From positions 307,294 through 371,293 of the forward strand of contig JAOUBJ010000003.1 of NCBI GenBank assembly GCA_029860345.1: DNA of 64,000 nucleotides, read 5' to 3'. Under the pieces are notes generated by a model. It did not search any database and was not told where the DNA came from. It was given only the letters and a program-made list of their open reading frames with translations. Positions within the stretch are counted from its first letter, which is position 1, and the number at the start of each line of letters is the position of its first letter. Position numbers and translations under genes: made by a program. The stretch comes from Candidatus Zixiibacteriota bacterium (GTDB lineage Bacteria > Zixibacteria > MSB-5A5 > GN15 > FEB-12). This document shows, in pieces, positions 41,741-50,839 of the stretch.

Positions 41741-44578
41741 TTGATCGAAAACAACGACGCCGCCGGACCCGGATTCGACCGAACCAATGCCGGCCTGGCG
41801 GGATTTGTCTTTTTGGTGTCATTTGTCGTTTACGCTCTGACAGTTCAGCGCAGCTTCTCATTCTGGGACTGTGGCGAGTTTATCGCCTGCGCCTTCAGCC
41901 TGGGCATACCCCATCCCCCGGGTACTCCGCTGTTTGTGATTATCGGCCGCTTATTTTCACTCATTCCGTTTGTCGAGGACATTTCCTACCGAATAAACTA
42001 CCTTTCGGTGATCTCATCGGCCCTGACGGCCATGTTCTCATATCTTCTGACGGTGCGGCTGGTCGGTTACTTTTTCGACAGGGAAGAGCGCAACTCACCC
42101 ATGAACCGTGTCGTCGCCTACATTGGCGGTATCGCAGGTGGATTCTTCGTTGCTTTCTCACGCACAAACTGGGCCAACTCGGTCGAAGCCGAAGTCTACG
42201 GACTCGCTTTGGCCTTGTCGGTGGCCATTGTCTGGCTGACCCTGCGCTACTTCGAAGAACGTGGCACAGCCGCAGCGGCCAAAACGCTGATATTAGTTTT
42301 CTACCTGACCATGTTGGGCATCGGTATCCACATGACCGTCTTCTTGGTGCTGCCGATCTGTTCGGTCTTTTTCGTTTTGAAAAAGGAAGCCACCCGGCGT
42401 GATTGGCTGACACTTTGCGGCTTTATCATTATGGAGTTGGTCTTTATCATGCTATTCTCCAACGGTCGGGGCGGAGTCGGTGCTTTTTATGTCGCCTCGG
42501 CGTTCATGGGTGTCGGTCTGCTGGTGCTGTTGTACAAAAAAATCAACTGGGCGCTGGTAATTGCAATCGCATCCGTCTGTACGGTGATGATTCAGTTCAC
42601 TACCTATGAGAAAGCCACGGTGATCGCAGTGATACTGCTCATCGTTCTGGCCGTACTATCCAAACAGCGACGCTGGAACCTGCAGTGGAAGACGGCTCTG
42701 GCCATCGTCTTTTTCGGCTTCATGGGGATGTCCGTGCACGGTTATATCCCCATTCGGTCCTCGCTTAATCCCCGCATCGACGAAAACAACCCCTCTCGCG
42801 ACTGGCAAACGTTTGAAAATTTCCTGGACCGCAAACAGTACCAACAGATTTCAATGCTGGAGCGAATGTTCAACCGTCGCGGCACCTGGGAAAATCACTT
42901 TGGTCGCCACGCCCACATGGGCTTCTGGTCCTATTTCGAGGAGCAGTATTCACGTACCGGCTGGGAGTTTATCCTGCCCTTCTTCCTGTTGGGGATGATC
43001 GGCATGATCACGGCCATTCGCAAACGCCTGGAGATCGGCCTGCCGTTTTTTACGCTTTTCTTAGTCTGCTCGGTGGGCCTGATTTTGTATATGAATTTCG
43101 CCGACGGTACACAATACAGTTTTCAGACCGGTGACGCCTATCTGGAAGTACGCAACCGTGACTATTTCTTCACACCCGCCTTTGTCTTTTTTGGTGTCGC
43201 TATGGGTCTTGGAATCTCGGCCGTAATTATCTGGCTGATTAACAGAGTCAGTGGTGTCGATCCAGCCAGGCGGCGGACGGTGGTAATGGCTTCGTCGATA
43301 TTGGCTCTATTGCCTGTTGTCTCGCTGGCCCACAACTACCATGCCTGTGATCGTTCGGAAAACTTCATCCCACGCAACTATGCCACCAATATTCTGGATA
43401 CCTGCGAACCCAACGCCATCTTGTTCACCTCGGGCGACAACGACACCTTCCCCCTATGGTGCATACAGGAAGTATATGGCTATCGACTGGATGTGCGAGT
43501 GGTCAATCTGTCACTCTTGAACACCGATTGGTACGTTGAACAAATGAAGAATCGGTACGGCGTGCCGATTTCGCTGGATGATTCTCAGATAGTCTGGTAC
43601 ACCTCCGAAACACAGGGCGGCAATCCACGAGGTCGACCGACCAAACCGTTCTTTGATCGTGCTCGTAAGCGCCGGACTTTCCTTGAACCGTCACCATTCA
43701 ACGGCCGCATCGTGCGCGTAGCCGACATGATGATGGATGAAATCGTGCTCGAAAGCACCTACAAAGAAAACGACACCCTTAAGCTAAAGCAGCCGATCTA
43801 TTTCAGTTCCCCCCCATACGCCGAATCCCCTCTGGGATTGCGTGACCGTATTCACTCGGTTGGTATGCTCTACAAACTGAGCTACGACCCACCACCGCGG
43901 GCAATTGACGCCGATAGGGCGTATGACCTGTTCATGAATACCTATCGATTTGACGGCTATGCCGACTCTAAAGTGTATCGCGAGGAAAACGCTACCGGTG
44001 TCTTTGTCACTATGGGTGTAAACGCATCCCGAATCTACGAGGAGTTCATGACCCAGGCGAAGATCGACTCCGCTGCCGGGATCACAGATTCCGATGCCAA
44101 AGAGAAGGCCGTGAACCTCATGAATAAAATGATCGAGGTCTATCCTGAGTACTGGCAGACCTCTTTATACCTGGCCGACATTTATGAACAGGATGGCGAT
44201 ACCGCCGCCGCCGACGAGTTGTGGAATCGGATGCATGACTCCCTGATGGCATTTGCCGAATCAAACCCGGAAAACCTGTTTTATATGCAAGACCTCGGAC
44301 TGGCCAAAGTTCAACTGGGCCAGCGCAATGTCGACACGGCTATGGTCGATGAAGGGGTCGCGTTGGCGTGGGACGCTTTTAGGGCTAACCCCAACTCCAG
44401 CTATGCCTTTAGGAAATTGGCCATGATTCTCATTCGGACCGCTCGCACCAGCGAGCTTAACCAGGCGATTAACCTGTTCAAGGAATACAAGATCAACGTA
44501 AACGATCCGTTTTTGCAGCAACTGGAGGGAGGCCGTGGTGCGCCACCGCCCAATCCCAGAGGTCAGCCCGGAATGTAA
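41741..44578 (+). CDS. DUF2723 polytopic membrane protein with TPR-like tail
   Basis: 945 residues. TTG start at 41741 is supported by AGGAGG five bases upstream. The first ~160 residues match DUF2723 (FSFWDCGEFIACAFSLGIPH PPGTPL with a conserved Asp-Cys-Gly-Glu), which is related to GT-C / PMT-type glycosyltransferases. About 12 TM segments follow to residue ~530. A soluble part with LFTSGDNDTFPLWCIQEVYG follows, and the C-terminus has TPR-like helices (YWQTSLYLADIYEQDGD, NSSYAFRKLAMILIRTA). Inference: lipid-linked-sugar-dependent glycosylation of exported proteins. Stands alone. Confidence 0.9.
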   Translation: MIENNDAAGPGFDRTNAGLAGFVFLVSFVVYALTVQRSFSFWDCGEFIACAFSLGIPHPPGTPLFVIIGRLFSLIPFVEDISYRINYLSVISSALTAMFSYLLTVRLVGYFFDREERNSPMNRVVAYIGGIAGGFFVAFSRTNWANSVEAEVYGLALALSVAIVWLTLRYFEERGTAAAAKTLILVFYLTMLGIGIHMTVFLVLPICSVFFVLKKEATRRDWLTLCGFIIMELVFIMLFSNGRGGVGAFYVASAFMGVGLLVLLYKKINWALVIAIASVCTVMIQFTTYEKATVIAVILLIVLAVLSKQRRWNLQWKTALAIVFFGFMGMSVHGYIPIRSSLNPRIDENNPSRDWQTFENFLDRKQYQQISMLERMFNRRGTWENHFGRHAHMGFWSYFEEQYSRTGWEFILPFFLLGMIGMITAIRKRLEIGLPFFTLFLVCSVGLILYMNFADGTQYSFQTGDAYLEVRNRDYFFTPAFVFFGVAMGLGISAVIIWLINRVSGVDPARRRTVVMASSILALLPVVSLAHNYHACDRSENFIPRNYATNILDTCEPNAILFTSGDNDTFPLWCIQEVYGYRLDVRVVNLSLLNTDWYVEQMKNRYGVPISLDDSQIVWYTSETQGGNPRGRPTKPFFDRARKRRTFLEPSPFNGRIVRVADMMMDEIVLESTYKENDTLKLKQPIYFSSPPYAESPLGLRDRIHSVGMLYKLSYDPPPRAIDADRAYDLFMNTYRFDGYADSKVYREENATGVFVTMGVNASRIYEEFMTQAKIDSAAGITDSDAKEKAVNLMNKMIEVYPEYWQTSLYLADIYEQDGDTAAADELWNRMHDSLMAFAESNPENLFYMQDLGLAKVQLGQRNVDTAMVDEGVALAWDAFRANPNSSYAFRKLAMILIRTARTSELNQAINLFKEYKINVNDPFLQQLEGGRGAPPPNPRGQPGM

Positions 44579-44600
44579 GTCAACCGACCTACGAGTATGA

Positions 44601-44627
44601 CCCTTCGCCTCGGTATGAGGCGAAGGG
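44601..44627 (+). terminator. Strong hairpin after the DUF2723 gene
   Basis: CCCTTCGCCTC (44601-44611), loop GGTAT and GAGGCGAAGGG (44617-44627) form an 11-bp perfect stem. It lies 22 bp after the stop codon. A T5 run comes only about 12 bases later, so it may be a terminator or just another palindromic repeat. Confidence 0.45.
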
Positions 44628-44699
44628 TGATAAACCGCCTTTTTCGCTCCGCGCCATACATCGATGCATCTAACCGAGGGCCGCAGGATTACCGGGCGT

Positions 44700-44850
44700 G
44701 GTGTACGTCCGCGTGCGTAAAGTGGATGTCACCCGGAGCACGTCGGGTGACCGCCACAATCCTTGTTTGGGGCGGATAACAAGTCCACCCCCAAACCGAG
44801 TTTGAGGGTGCCATCCGCCTTTGGTGGGCATGCATAGAGACAATAAAACT
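44700..44850. repeat. Repeat sequence in the DUF2723-HTH gap
   Basis: The part GGGTGACCGCCACAATCCTT GTTTGGGGCGG... resembles the unit of the 91-bp tandem repeat at 45613 (GGTGGCCGCTTCAAACCTTG). No gene is supported between 44579 and 44860. Confidence 0.5.
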
Positions 44851-44860
44851 GTGAAAGACA

Positions 44861-45340
44861 CTACCCGGTCGGTGACATACGGTAATCGGGTACGCGGCGG
44901 TATTGACCCAGGTCGTTAGTCAGCATCCCCAGGGCCACCAATTCGGTGCGGACCGCCTGCGTGTCGCTATGATAACGAGCAATTATGCGGTCAACGTCCG
45001 ATTCGGTGTAGTCACGCTGCGGCTCAAACTGAGCCATTATGTATTCCAGCAGCGCCGTGCGGCGAGGTTCACCGGCCGCATCAGAGTTGGCTTTCTTGGC
45101 GGTGCGTTTCACAGGTGAAGAACGAGTTGATGGTGAACGACCGTTACGGTTGGAGTTTCGCTCAAGCCAGTCAAGTACCGACTGTTCGGGGATGCGCCAG
45201 TCCTTGCCGATTTTGTAGGCATGGATTTCGCCGGCTTGAACTTTGCGCGTAATCACCTGGACGTTCATCTTCAGTTTCTGGGCCAGTTCCGAAGTAGTAA
45301 AGAATTCTGTTTCTCTGATCGAAGATTCGACGTTGTTCAA
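44861..45340 (-). CDS. Excisionase-type HTH protein with DUF2087 domain
   Basis: 159 residues. TTG start at 45340 is supported by AAGGAGA about seven bases upstream. N-terminal HTH_17/MerR-like excisionase fold (FFTTSELAQKLKMNVQVITR, IGKDWRIPEQSVLDWL), a Lys/Ser/Arg linker, then a DUF2087 domain (LLEYIMAQFEPQRDYTESDV, IIARYHSDTQAVRTELVALG). DUF2087 is found in small transcription regulators. Inference: DNA-binding regulator of an unknown target. It lies on the minus strand before the repeat-filled gap and is not joined to the TIR cassette. Confidence 0.85.
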   Translation of the reverse strand: MNNVESSIRETEFFTTSELAQKLKMNVQVITRKVQAGEIHAYKIGKDWRIPEQSVLDWLERNSNRNGRSPSTRSSPVKRTAKKANSDAAGEPRRTALLEYIMAQFEPQRDYTESDVDRIIARYHSDTQAVRTELVALGMLTNDLGQYRRVPDYRMSPTG

Positions 45341-45419
45341 CTGTAGTCTCCTTGGGTATGACAACTAACGAGTAAGGATTAACTCAGTTGACGGTACAAA
45401 GTCAATTAGTTTTTCACTG

Positions 45420-45890
45420 AATGGGTGAGGTTTTTGAGATAGTAGGGCAGGACCCTTGTGGTCCGGCCGGATTGGGCGGGTTCACGCCGCGGCGCGCAGG
45501 CGAGGACGGACCCGCCCTGCGATTGCTTCTACAATGTTGTGTCGGGTCTTGGGTACGCCGGTGGCGTGATTGTGACCCGACACCTGCATAATGCGCGAAG
45601 CGCGACAAACACGGCTTGACCGTGTGACGTTGGGCGGTCGGGTGGCCGCTTCAAACCTTGTTTGGGGCGGGTAAACCCTTCGACTAGGCTCAGGGTGATG
45701 TGGTGCTTGACCGTGTGACGTTGGGCGGTCGGGTGGCCGCTTCAAACCTTGTTTGGGGAGGGTAAACCCTTCGACTAGGCTCGGGGTGAGTTGGTGCTTG
45801 ACCGTGTGACGATGGGCGACCCCGCCCGACGCTGGCAGACGTATTCCAAAGCTGTCAGGCGAGTCGCCTTACAGCACTCACAACCCCATA
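45420..45890. repeat. Repeat-rich spacer including a 91-bp tandem repeat
   Basis: The 570-bp gap contains a GTAGGGCAGGACCC hairpin, GGCGGGTTCACGCCGCGGCG (about 45477), GCGCGAAGCGCGACAAACAC (about 45595), and then a 91-bp unit beginning GCTTGACCGTGTGACG at 45613, 45704 and 45795 (third copy partial). It ends with GATGGGCGACCCCGCCCGAC and TGTCAGGCGAGTCGCC. It borders the TIR/SLATT cassette. Confidence 0.8.
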
Positions 45891-45912
45891 CCATCTCAGG
45901 TATCGGCAGCTA

Positions 45913-46362
45913 CTACGACGGCTTTCGCTTCTGTTGTTTCTGTGCAGCCAGCCAGATCGTGTTTTCGCGGGAGATCAGGCTCTCGACCCGTTCGACGAAC
46001 AATGCTTCTCTATCTTCGACCTCACCATAGGCCTCGGCGCCGGCTTCGTAATAGTGAATCTCTTTTCGCATTGTCTCGCACGTCGTGCGATAGTTGATCC
46101 AGTTTTCCTGATACTTGAACACTTTCAGAGCAGAGGTCGCCACCGCAACCACCACCGAAGTCAACAGCGGCAACCACCACATTTTGGGGAGTATGCTTCC
46201 TTGCTCCACCAGGATAAGCACCGGAGTTAGTGCGGAGAGTACTATGAGCATCCATTGGAACCGCCGGTAGCATTTCTGGTTGGCTGCGGCCTTGTTGTCA
46301 TACCAGTTTAACTGATCGTAGTAGCGTTCATCCAGGTATTTCTTGAAGCTATCTTTGTCCAT
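45913..46362 (-). CDS. SLATT-family (DUF4231) two-TM protein, predicted effector
   Basis: 149 residues from ATG 46362 (AAGG upstream; the frame is open to 46461). A short N-terminal helix (FKKYLDERYYDQLNWYDNKA) and YRRF lead into two TM segments (~36-53 and ~61-80), followed by a helical tail with YRTTCETMRKEIHYYEAGA. This is the DUF4231/SLATT pattern. SLATT proteins are predicted pore-forming effectors that accompany nucleotide-signalling anti-phage genes. Here it is divergent from a TIR gene 184 bp away. Inference: membrane-damaging or sensing partner of the TIR/KGGVGR pair. Confidence 0.8.
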   Translation of the reverse strand: MDKDSFKKYLDERYYDQLNWYDNKAAANQKCYRRFQWMLIVLSALTPVLILVEQGSILPKMWWLPLLTSVVVAVATSALKVFKYQENWINYRTTCETMRKEIHYYEAGAEAYGEVEDREALFVERVESLISRENTIWLAAQKQQKRKPS

Positions 46363-46546
46363 ATCATTGACCTTTCGTTTAATGCAGATCGTGTTCGGCC
46401 GGTGGCCAGTAGAACATCTACCAGTTGAACAAACTGTGGTCAACAACAAAGTGAGCCGCACTCCGGCTGGTTCAGAAACAACTTGACTGGAAGGTGGAAG
46501 TTCTGCTTTTTCAGAGAATAACCGCTTAAAGACAGAGCAACTAGGT

Positions 46547-47176
46547 ATGGACTACGAATACGATATATTCATCAGCTATCCGCATAAAGATCATGATGAA
46601 GATTGGCTCACCAAGTTCTTCCTTCCAGAGGTCAAACGATGCGCGTTGGAGGAACTGGGGCGAGAGTTGAAGGAGTTTGTTGATCGTACAGGCATACACG
46701 CCGGGGGCTCATGGCCGGCAACACTAAAGCGTGCTCTGGCAACATCACGCGTTCTTTTGCCAATCTGGTCTGTGGCATATTTCAAGTCACCATGGTGTAT
46801 GAACGAATGTTCCGTAATGAGGCATCGTGAGAAGCAATTGGACCTGGGGACTGTTGTCAACGTGCGGGGGGTAATCGTTCCAGTCAGGCTATTCGATGGA
46901 AAGCACTATCCTCCGTTTGCAAAAGACAAACAATGGATGGATGCCACCTCCTACCGTTATCACACCGACGGATTCAAGAAGGCTCCAAAGTTTATGGATT
47001 TTCAGGATGAGATACAGGAGTTCTGCAAGGGGCTGGCCAAGTGTATCGCCTCTGCACCGGATTTCAACCCGGACTGGCTCAAACCGGAATGGCTGGATGG
47101 ACCCATGAGCAACTGGGAGACCGATCCAGACATGATAATGCCGGAAGTGAAACCGGCCAAGCCCACACTTGAATGA
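46547..47176 (+). CDS. TIR-domain protein, predicted NAD-consuming defence enzyme
   Basis: 209 residues. TIR fold from residue 4: YDIFISYPHKDHDEDWL, FVDRTGIHAGGSWPATLKRA, LLPIWSVAYFKSPWCMNE, with the putative catalytic Glu87 in the SPWCMNE motif. Prokaryotic TIR domains with this Glu hydrolyse or cyclise NAD. The C-terminal ~90 residues (from GKHYPPFAKDKQWMD) are soluble and of no known family. It is six bases upstream of the KGGVGR ATPase gene, whose GAGG ribosome site overlaps its end, so the two are translationally coupled. Inference: effector or signal-maker of a defence module. Confidence 0.92.
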   Translation: MDYEYDIFISYPHKDHDEDWLTKFFLPEVKRCALEELGRELKEFVDRTGIHAGGSWPATLKRALATSRVLLPIWSVAYFKSPWCMNECSVMRHREKQLDLGTVVNVRGVIVPVRLFDGKHYPPFAKDKQWMDATSYRYHTDGFKKAPKFMDFQDEIQEFCKGLAKCIASAPDFNPDWLKPEWLDGPMSNWETDPDMIMPEVKPAKPTLE

Positions 47177-47182
47177 GGCCGA

Positions 47183-49546
47183 ATGGGTTATGTAATCACA
47201 TTCTATTCGTTCAAAGGCGGAGTTGGACGGACGATGGCTATGGCCAATATTGCCTTTGTGCTGGCCCGGCGTGGATTCCGGACTCTCATTGTAGACTGGG
47301 ACCTGGAAGCTCCTGGTCTGGAGGCATACTACAGAGAACTAGTTGACCCCAAGATGGCTGCGGAACAGCCGGGTGTGATTGACTTATTGACTGATCATAT
47401 TGAGGCCGGGGGGAAAGCAAACGACCGGCCCGGCTGGCGTGATGTCAAGCTGTTGATAAGCATACCCGGCTCCGATATTCCGCTTCACATGCTGACGGCA
47501 GGACGAAACAACGAAGGAAGAGATTACTACCGCAGAGTTGGCGCCTTCGATGCTGGCCGCTTCTATCGTGACTTCGGTGGCAATGAACTAATCGAATCCT
47601 GGCGCAACGAGTGGAAAGAGAACTATGATTTTGTGCTGATTGACAGCCGCACCGGTATTACCGACGGTGGGGGCATTTGTACTATTCAAATGCCGGACAT
47701 ACTGACCGTAATATTCACGCCCAACCACAAAAGTCTCAATGGTGTGTTGTACGTAGCCGAGAAAGCGCTGGCCGCCCAACAGAAGCTGCCGGAGGATCGT
47801 CAGGTGATGCGACTGCTGCCGATTGTGAGTCGCTTCGATGTCGAACAGGCGGATAAAGAGGGGAAGTACTGGCTCGAATTAATGGAAGACCAAACGGCCG
47901 GACTCTATGCTGACTGGGTGCCAAAGTCGGTGATACTGAGTGAGCTAATGGCGATCACCAAAATCCCGTACAATTCATTCTACAGTTTTGGTGAAAGCCT
48001 GGCGGTCGGTGAACGGCCTTCCAAGTCTCCCGGAAGTCTACCCTACACTTACGAGACGCTGGCAGGCTTGATAGGCAACAACCTCGAAGATGTCGACGGT
48101 CTGATGGAAAACCGTGATGCATATGTGCGCAAAGCAGAACCAAAAAAGATCGAAGTTACAATGTCTGTGCCGATAGAGATTTCTGCGGGGACATTGAGTA
48201 CAGAGGCTGAGGATCTTTACAACGAAATGCTCGAACAGCACCGGCGCTGGGTGGACTCGGGCCACAAAGAAGGCGAGCAATTGAAAGTCGATGGGGGCGA
48301 CTGGAGCAAGATGGATTTTTTGGGGGCGAATCTTCAGCAGGCGTTCTTCAAAAGTGTCAAGTTCAGGAACGCCGATTTCACCGATGCTGATCTGTCCGCC
48401 GCCTCGCTTCTTGCTTGTGATTTTTCCGGAGCGACTTTTCGGCAGGCGAACCTCTCATATGTTCAAGCCGACAAGGCACACTTTACAAGTTCTGACATGA
48501 CCGGGTTCACTGCCGAAAACGCGGGATTCAGCGGCGCCAATTTTCAGGATGCCAGACTTGATGAAGCCAACCTTAGACAGGCAATGTTACTGGAAGCGAA
48601 CCTCCAGGGTGCAAGTTTGAAGTCGGCGAGCCTGGTCAATGCAAACCTTGATCAAGCCGATTTGCGAGAGGCTGATCTTCCCGATGCCGACCTCAGTGGT
48701 GCGAGCTTGCGACGAGCCAAAATGCAGGGTGCGTATGTCGGTGACGCCGTACTGGACGGCGCTGATCTGAGTGACTGTGACCTGAGCGAAACTGAAGGAC
48801 TTAGGTCAACACAGTTTCGAGCTACCAATCTCTCCGGCGCAAAGCTGTCTGAGGTCGATAGTCAAGCCCTGGAATTCGTGGACAAGGATCTGACTGGGCA
48901 ATCATCTGCCCAATTGATGGTGCTCATACCCCCGACCTACGCAGGCGCGACCCTTGTTCTCACTAGCTTGCCATTCTGGGAGAGTTTCTTTGTTTATGGC
49001 GTAGGTACAATGTCCGGCTGCGGCATTGTTCTGTTTTTGGGGTTATCACTACTGACCTCGTCTCCTTTCGAGAGAATAAACTCATCCACGCTGCCAGCCA
49101 TTAAACCGGACGGCGTGCCATCGTCCCGGAACCTGGGATACCTTTTCGTTGGGCTATTGGCAGAACACTCTCCTTTGTGGTCCAGACACCTGCCCGCATC
49201 AGGCGGCGGGCGAACGCTGAAGTACTCACTCCTAATATGGGCATCTGCCCCTGTGCTGCTCTTGATAGCCTTGGCCGTAAACTACGTTCGTGGGGAGGCG
49301 ATGTTTTATCTCTCCATGTGGGCCTTTGGCCCGGAGGGCGTCGAAGTGTGGGGGAAAGTCTGGCCGACATTGGCCAGCATGCTGTTGACCCTCGGAGTCA
49401 TCGTAGCGGCAACGGCGTCATACGCGCGCACTCTCCGCATACTGCAAAGAGAGCCTAGAGGCGTCAGGGCGCCCGGTTCCTCCGACCGGCAGGACCGTTT
49501 CGACAGTTCGCGCCTCGAACAAGACAGATCAGACTTTGCCCGATAA
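47183..49546 (+). CDS. KGGVGR ATPase fused to pentapeptide repeats and a membrane region
   Basis: 787 residues. Residues 1-300: a ParA/MinD-like deviant P-loop ATPase with FKGGVGRTMAM (Arg in place of the usual Lys of KGGVGKT), DWDLEAPG, and YDFVLIDSRTGITDGGG. Residues ~367-575: a pentapeptide-repeat helix (ANLDQADLREADLPDADLSG), about 40 units. Residues ~580-755: a membrane region with about four TM segments (AGATLVLTSLPFWESFFVYG, YSLLIWASAPVLLLIALAV). The C-terminus is Arg/Asp-rich. KGGVGR ATPases are known to occur beside TIR and other effector genes. Inference: senses infection via the pentapeptide helix and controls the TIR protein at the membrane. A strong terminator follows. Confidence 0.9.
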   Translation: MGYVITFYSFKGGVGRTMAMANIAFVLARRGFRTLIVDWDLEAPGLEAYYRELVDPKMAAEQPGVIDLLTDHIEAGGKANDRPGWRDVKLLISIPGSDIPLHMLTAGRNNEGRDYYRRVGAFDAGRFYRDFGGNELIESWRNEWKENYDFVLIDSRTGITDGGGICTIQMPDILTVIFTPNHKSLNGVLYVAEKALAAQQKLPEDRQVMRLLPIVSRFDVEQADKEGKYWLELMEDQTAGLYADWVPKSVILSELMAITKIPYNSFYSFGESLAVGERPSKSPGSLPYTYETLAGLIGNNLEDVDGLMENRDAYVRKAEPKKIEVTMSVPIEISAGTLSTEAEDLYNEMLEQHRRWVDSGHKEGEQLKVDGGDWSKMDFLGANLQQAFFKSVKFRNADFTDADLSAASLLACDFSGATFRQANLSYVQADKAHFTSSDMTGFTAENAGFSGANFQDARLDEANLRQAMLLEANLQGASLKSASLVNANLDQADLREADLPDADLSGASLRRAKMQGAYVGDAVLDGADLSDCDLSETEGLRSTQFRATNLSGAKLSEVDSQALEFVDKDLTGQSSAQLMVLIPPTYAGATLVLTSLPFWESFFVYGVGTMSGCGIVLFLGLSLLTSSPFERINSSTLPAIKPDGVPSSRNLGYLFVGLLAEHSPLWSRHLPASGGGRTLKYSLLIWASAPVLLLIALAVNYVRGEAMFYLSMWAFGPEGVEVWGKVWPTLASMLLTLGVIVAATASYARTLRILQREPRGVRAPGSSDRQDRFDSSRLEQDRSDFAR

Positions 49547-49560
49547 TCCGCCCAACAAAA

Positions 49561-49586
49561 AAACCCGGCCGCATGAGGCCGGGTTT
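49561..49586. terminator. Bidirectional terminator
   Basis: AAACCCGGCC GCATGA GGCCGGGTTT: a 10-bp perfect stem counting the A/T tails. It lies between the 3' ends of the KGGVGR gene (+) and the NrfD gene (-), and is suited to both strands. Confidence 0.85.
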
Positions 49587-49619
49587 GGTGAATTCGACTA
49601 CTGATGGATTCGATGAGCT

Positions 49620-50837
49620 TTAACCAACCTCTTTGGCAACATTTTCAAGCTCCGGCTTATCCATCCACGGTGGGAACAGTTTGACCAGGATGTACAACAC
49701 CACCACCGGCGCCACCAGCAACGTCACGGCCATAAACAAGCCTTCCATCCCGAACAGTTCGAGCTTGTAAACAGTCAGACCGCGCAGACTCTTGGAGAAC
49801 AACTGGCCGCCCACGACAACATTCCAACGAGTGCTGAAAATACCAACCTGCACCAATACGGCGGCGATGAAATACAACATTCGCTTCATTTCGTCCGGCA
49901 CCTTGCCGAGCTTAGCCAGGATAATACCGACCAGCGGCGCCACACTGCCCAGAATAATCTGGGCTATGATAAGACTGATGAACAAACGGTTGGATATCAT
50001 ATCCGAAAGAATTGTAATCGATTCCTCTGACTCATATAGGCGATGAATGAAATCGAGGGCTTCCAGAGTGAAGTCGATCAACATGGCGTACAACAAGAAC
50101 GATGCCAGCTTGTTCAGACAGGCCATGTCCATCTTCTTCCAGCGGAACATGGTTGCGATCATGTATATCAGTATCATCAGGGCGATACCTGAAACAATCG
50201 CCGAAAACAGGAACACAATAGGCATCAACACCGAACTCCACCATGGATTGGCCTTAATCGATCCAAAAATGAAACCAACATAACCATGCAACAGAAATGC
50301 CGATGGCACACCCAAAATGGTAATGAATCGACTCGCCTTCTCATCAAATTCGAGTGCTTTTGGTGAGACATCGGTAGCACCCAGCGTGGAGAACTTGTAA
50401 AAATACTTGAGCAAGCCGGTTTTTTCGTTGGACCATTTAACAATGTCACGTCGGTAGTCCAGCCAGAGTTCCAAAAGCAGCACACCCATAAGATACCAGG
50501 CATAGACAAAGCCGAACATGGCCATGGCCGATGAAGTATTTGGCGTCAGGAACATCTCAAAACTCCGCTCGGGATGACCCAGGTGAGCCAACAGCGGCAG
50601 CGGGGCGATAACCAGAAAGGCCAAAGCCGACACCAGCGAGAGTCGGTAGACCGGCGTGATTTCGTGTACTTTGAAAACTCGTTCGAGTGAGGCCAAAATA
50701 AAAGCGCCGGCCACAAGTCCGGTCAGGTAGGGATAGATTACTACCAGCAGACCCCAGTGCAGCTCAAACTCATTGGGATAGATATATCCGGTCGTGCCGG
50801 GCAGGGCGTTGGCGATGTTGGCAATTACGGTTTCCAT
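49620..50837 (-). CDS. NrfD/HybB-type quinone-interacting membrane subunit
   Basis: 405 residues with about nine or ten TM segments (LLVVIYPYLTGLVAGAFILA, FGFVYAWYLMGVLLLELWL, FLFSAIVSGIALMILIYMI). Belongs to the NrfD/PsrC family, which anchors iron-sulphur and cytochrome subunits and exchanges electrons with quinones. It lies two bases from the FeS subunit gene and ends the three-gene operon octahaem cytochrome-FeS-NrfD. No gene for a catalytic molybdopterin or nitrite reductase subunit is beside it. Confidence 0.88.
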   Translation of the reverse strand: METVIANIANALPGTTGYIYPNEFELHWGLLVVIYPYLTGLVAGAFILASLERVFKVHEITPVYRLSLVSALAFLVIAPLPLLAHLGHPERSFEMFLTPNTSSAMAMFGFVYAWYLMGVLLLELWLDYRRDIVKWSNEKTGLLKYFYKFSTLGATDVSPKALEFDEKASRFITILGVPSAFLLHGYVGFIFGSIKANPWWSSVLMPIVFLFSAIVSGIALMILIYMIATMFRWKKMDMACLNKLASFLLYAMLIDFTLEALDFIHRLYESEESITILSDMISNRLFISLIIAQIILGSVAPLVGIILAKLGKVPDEMKRMLYFIAAVLVQVGIFSTRWNVVVGGQLFSKSLRGLTVYKLELFGMEGLFMAVTLLVAPVVVLYILVKLFPPWMDKPELENVAKEVG

Positions 50838-50839
50838 AG

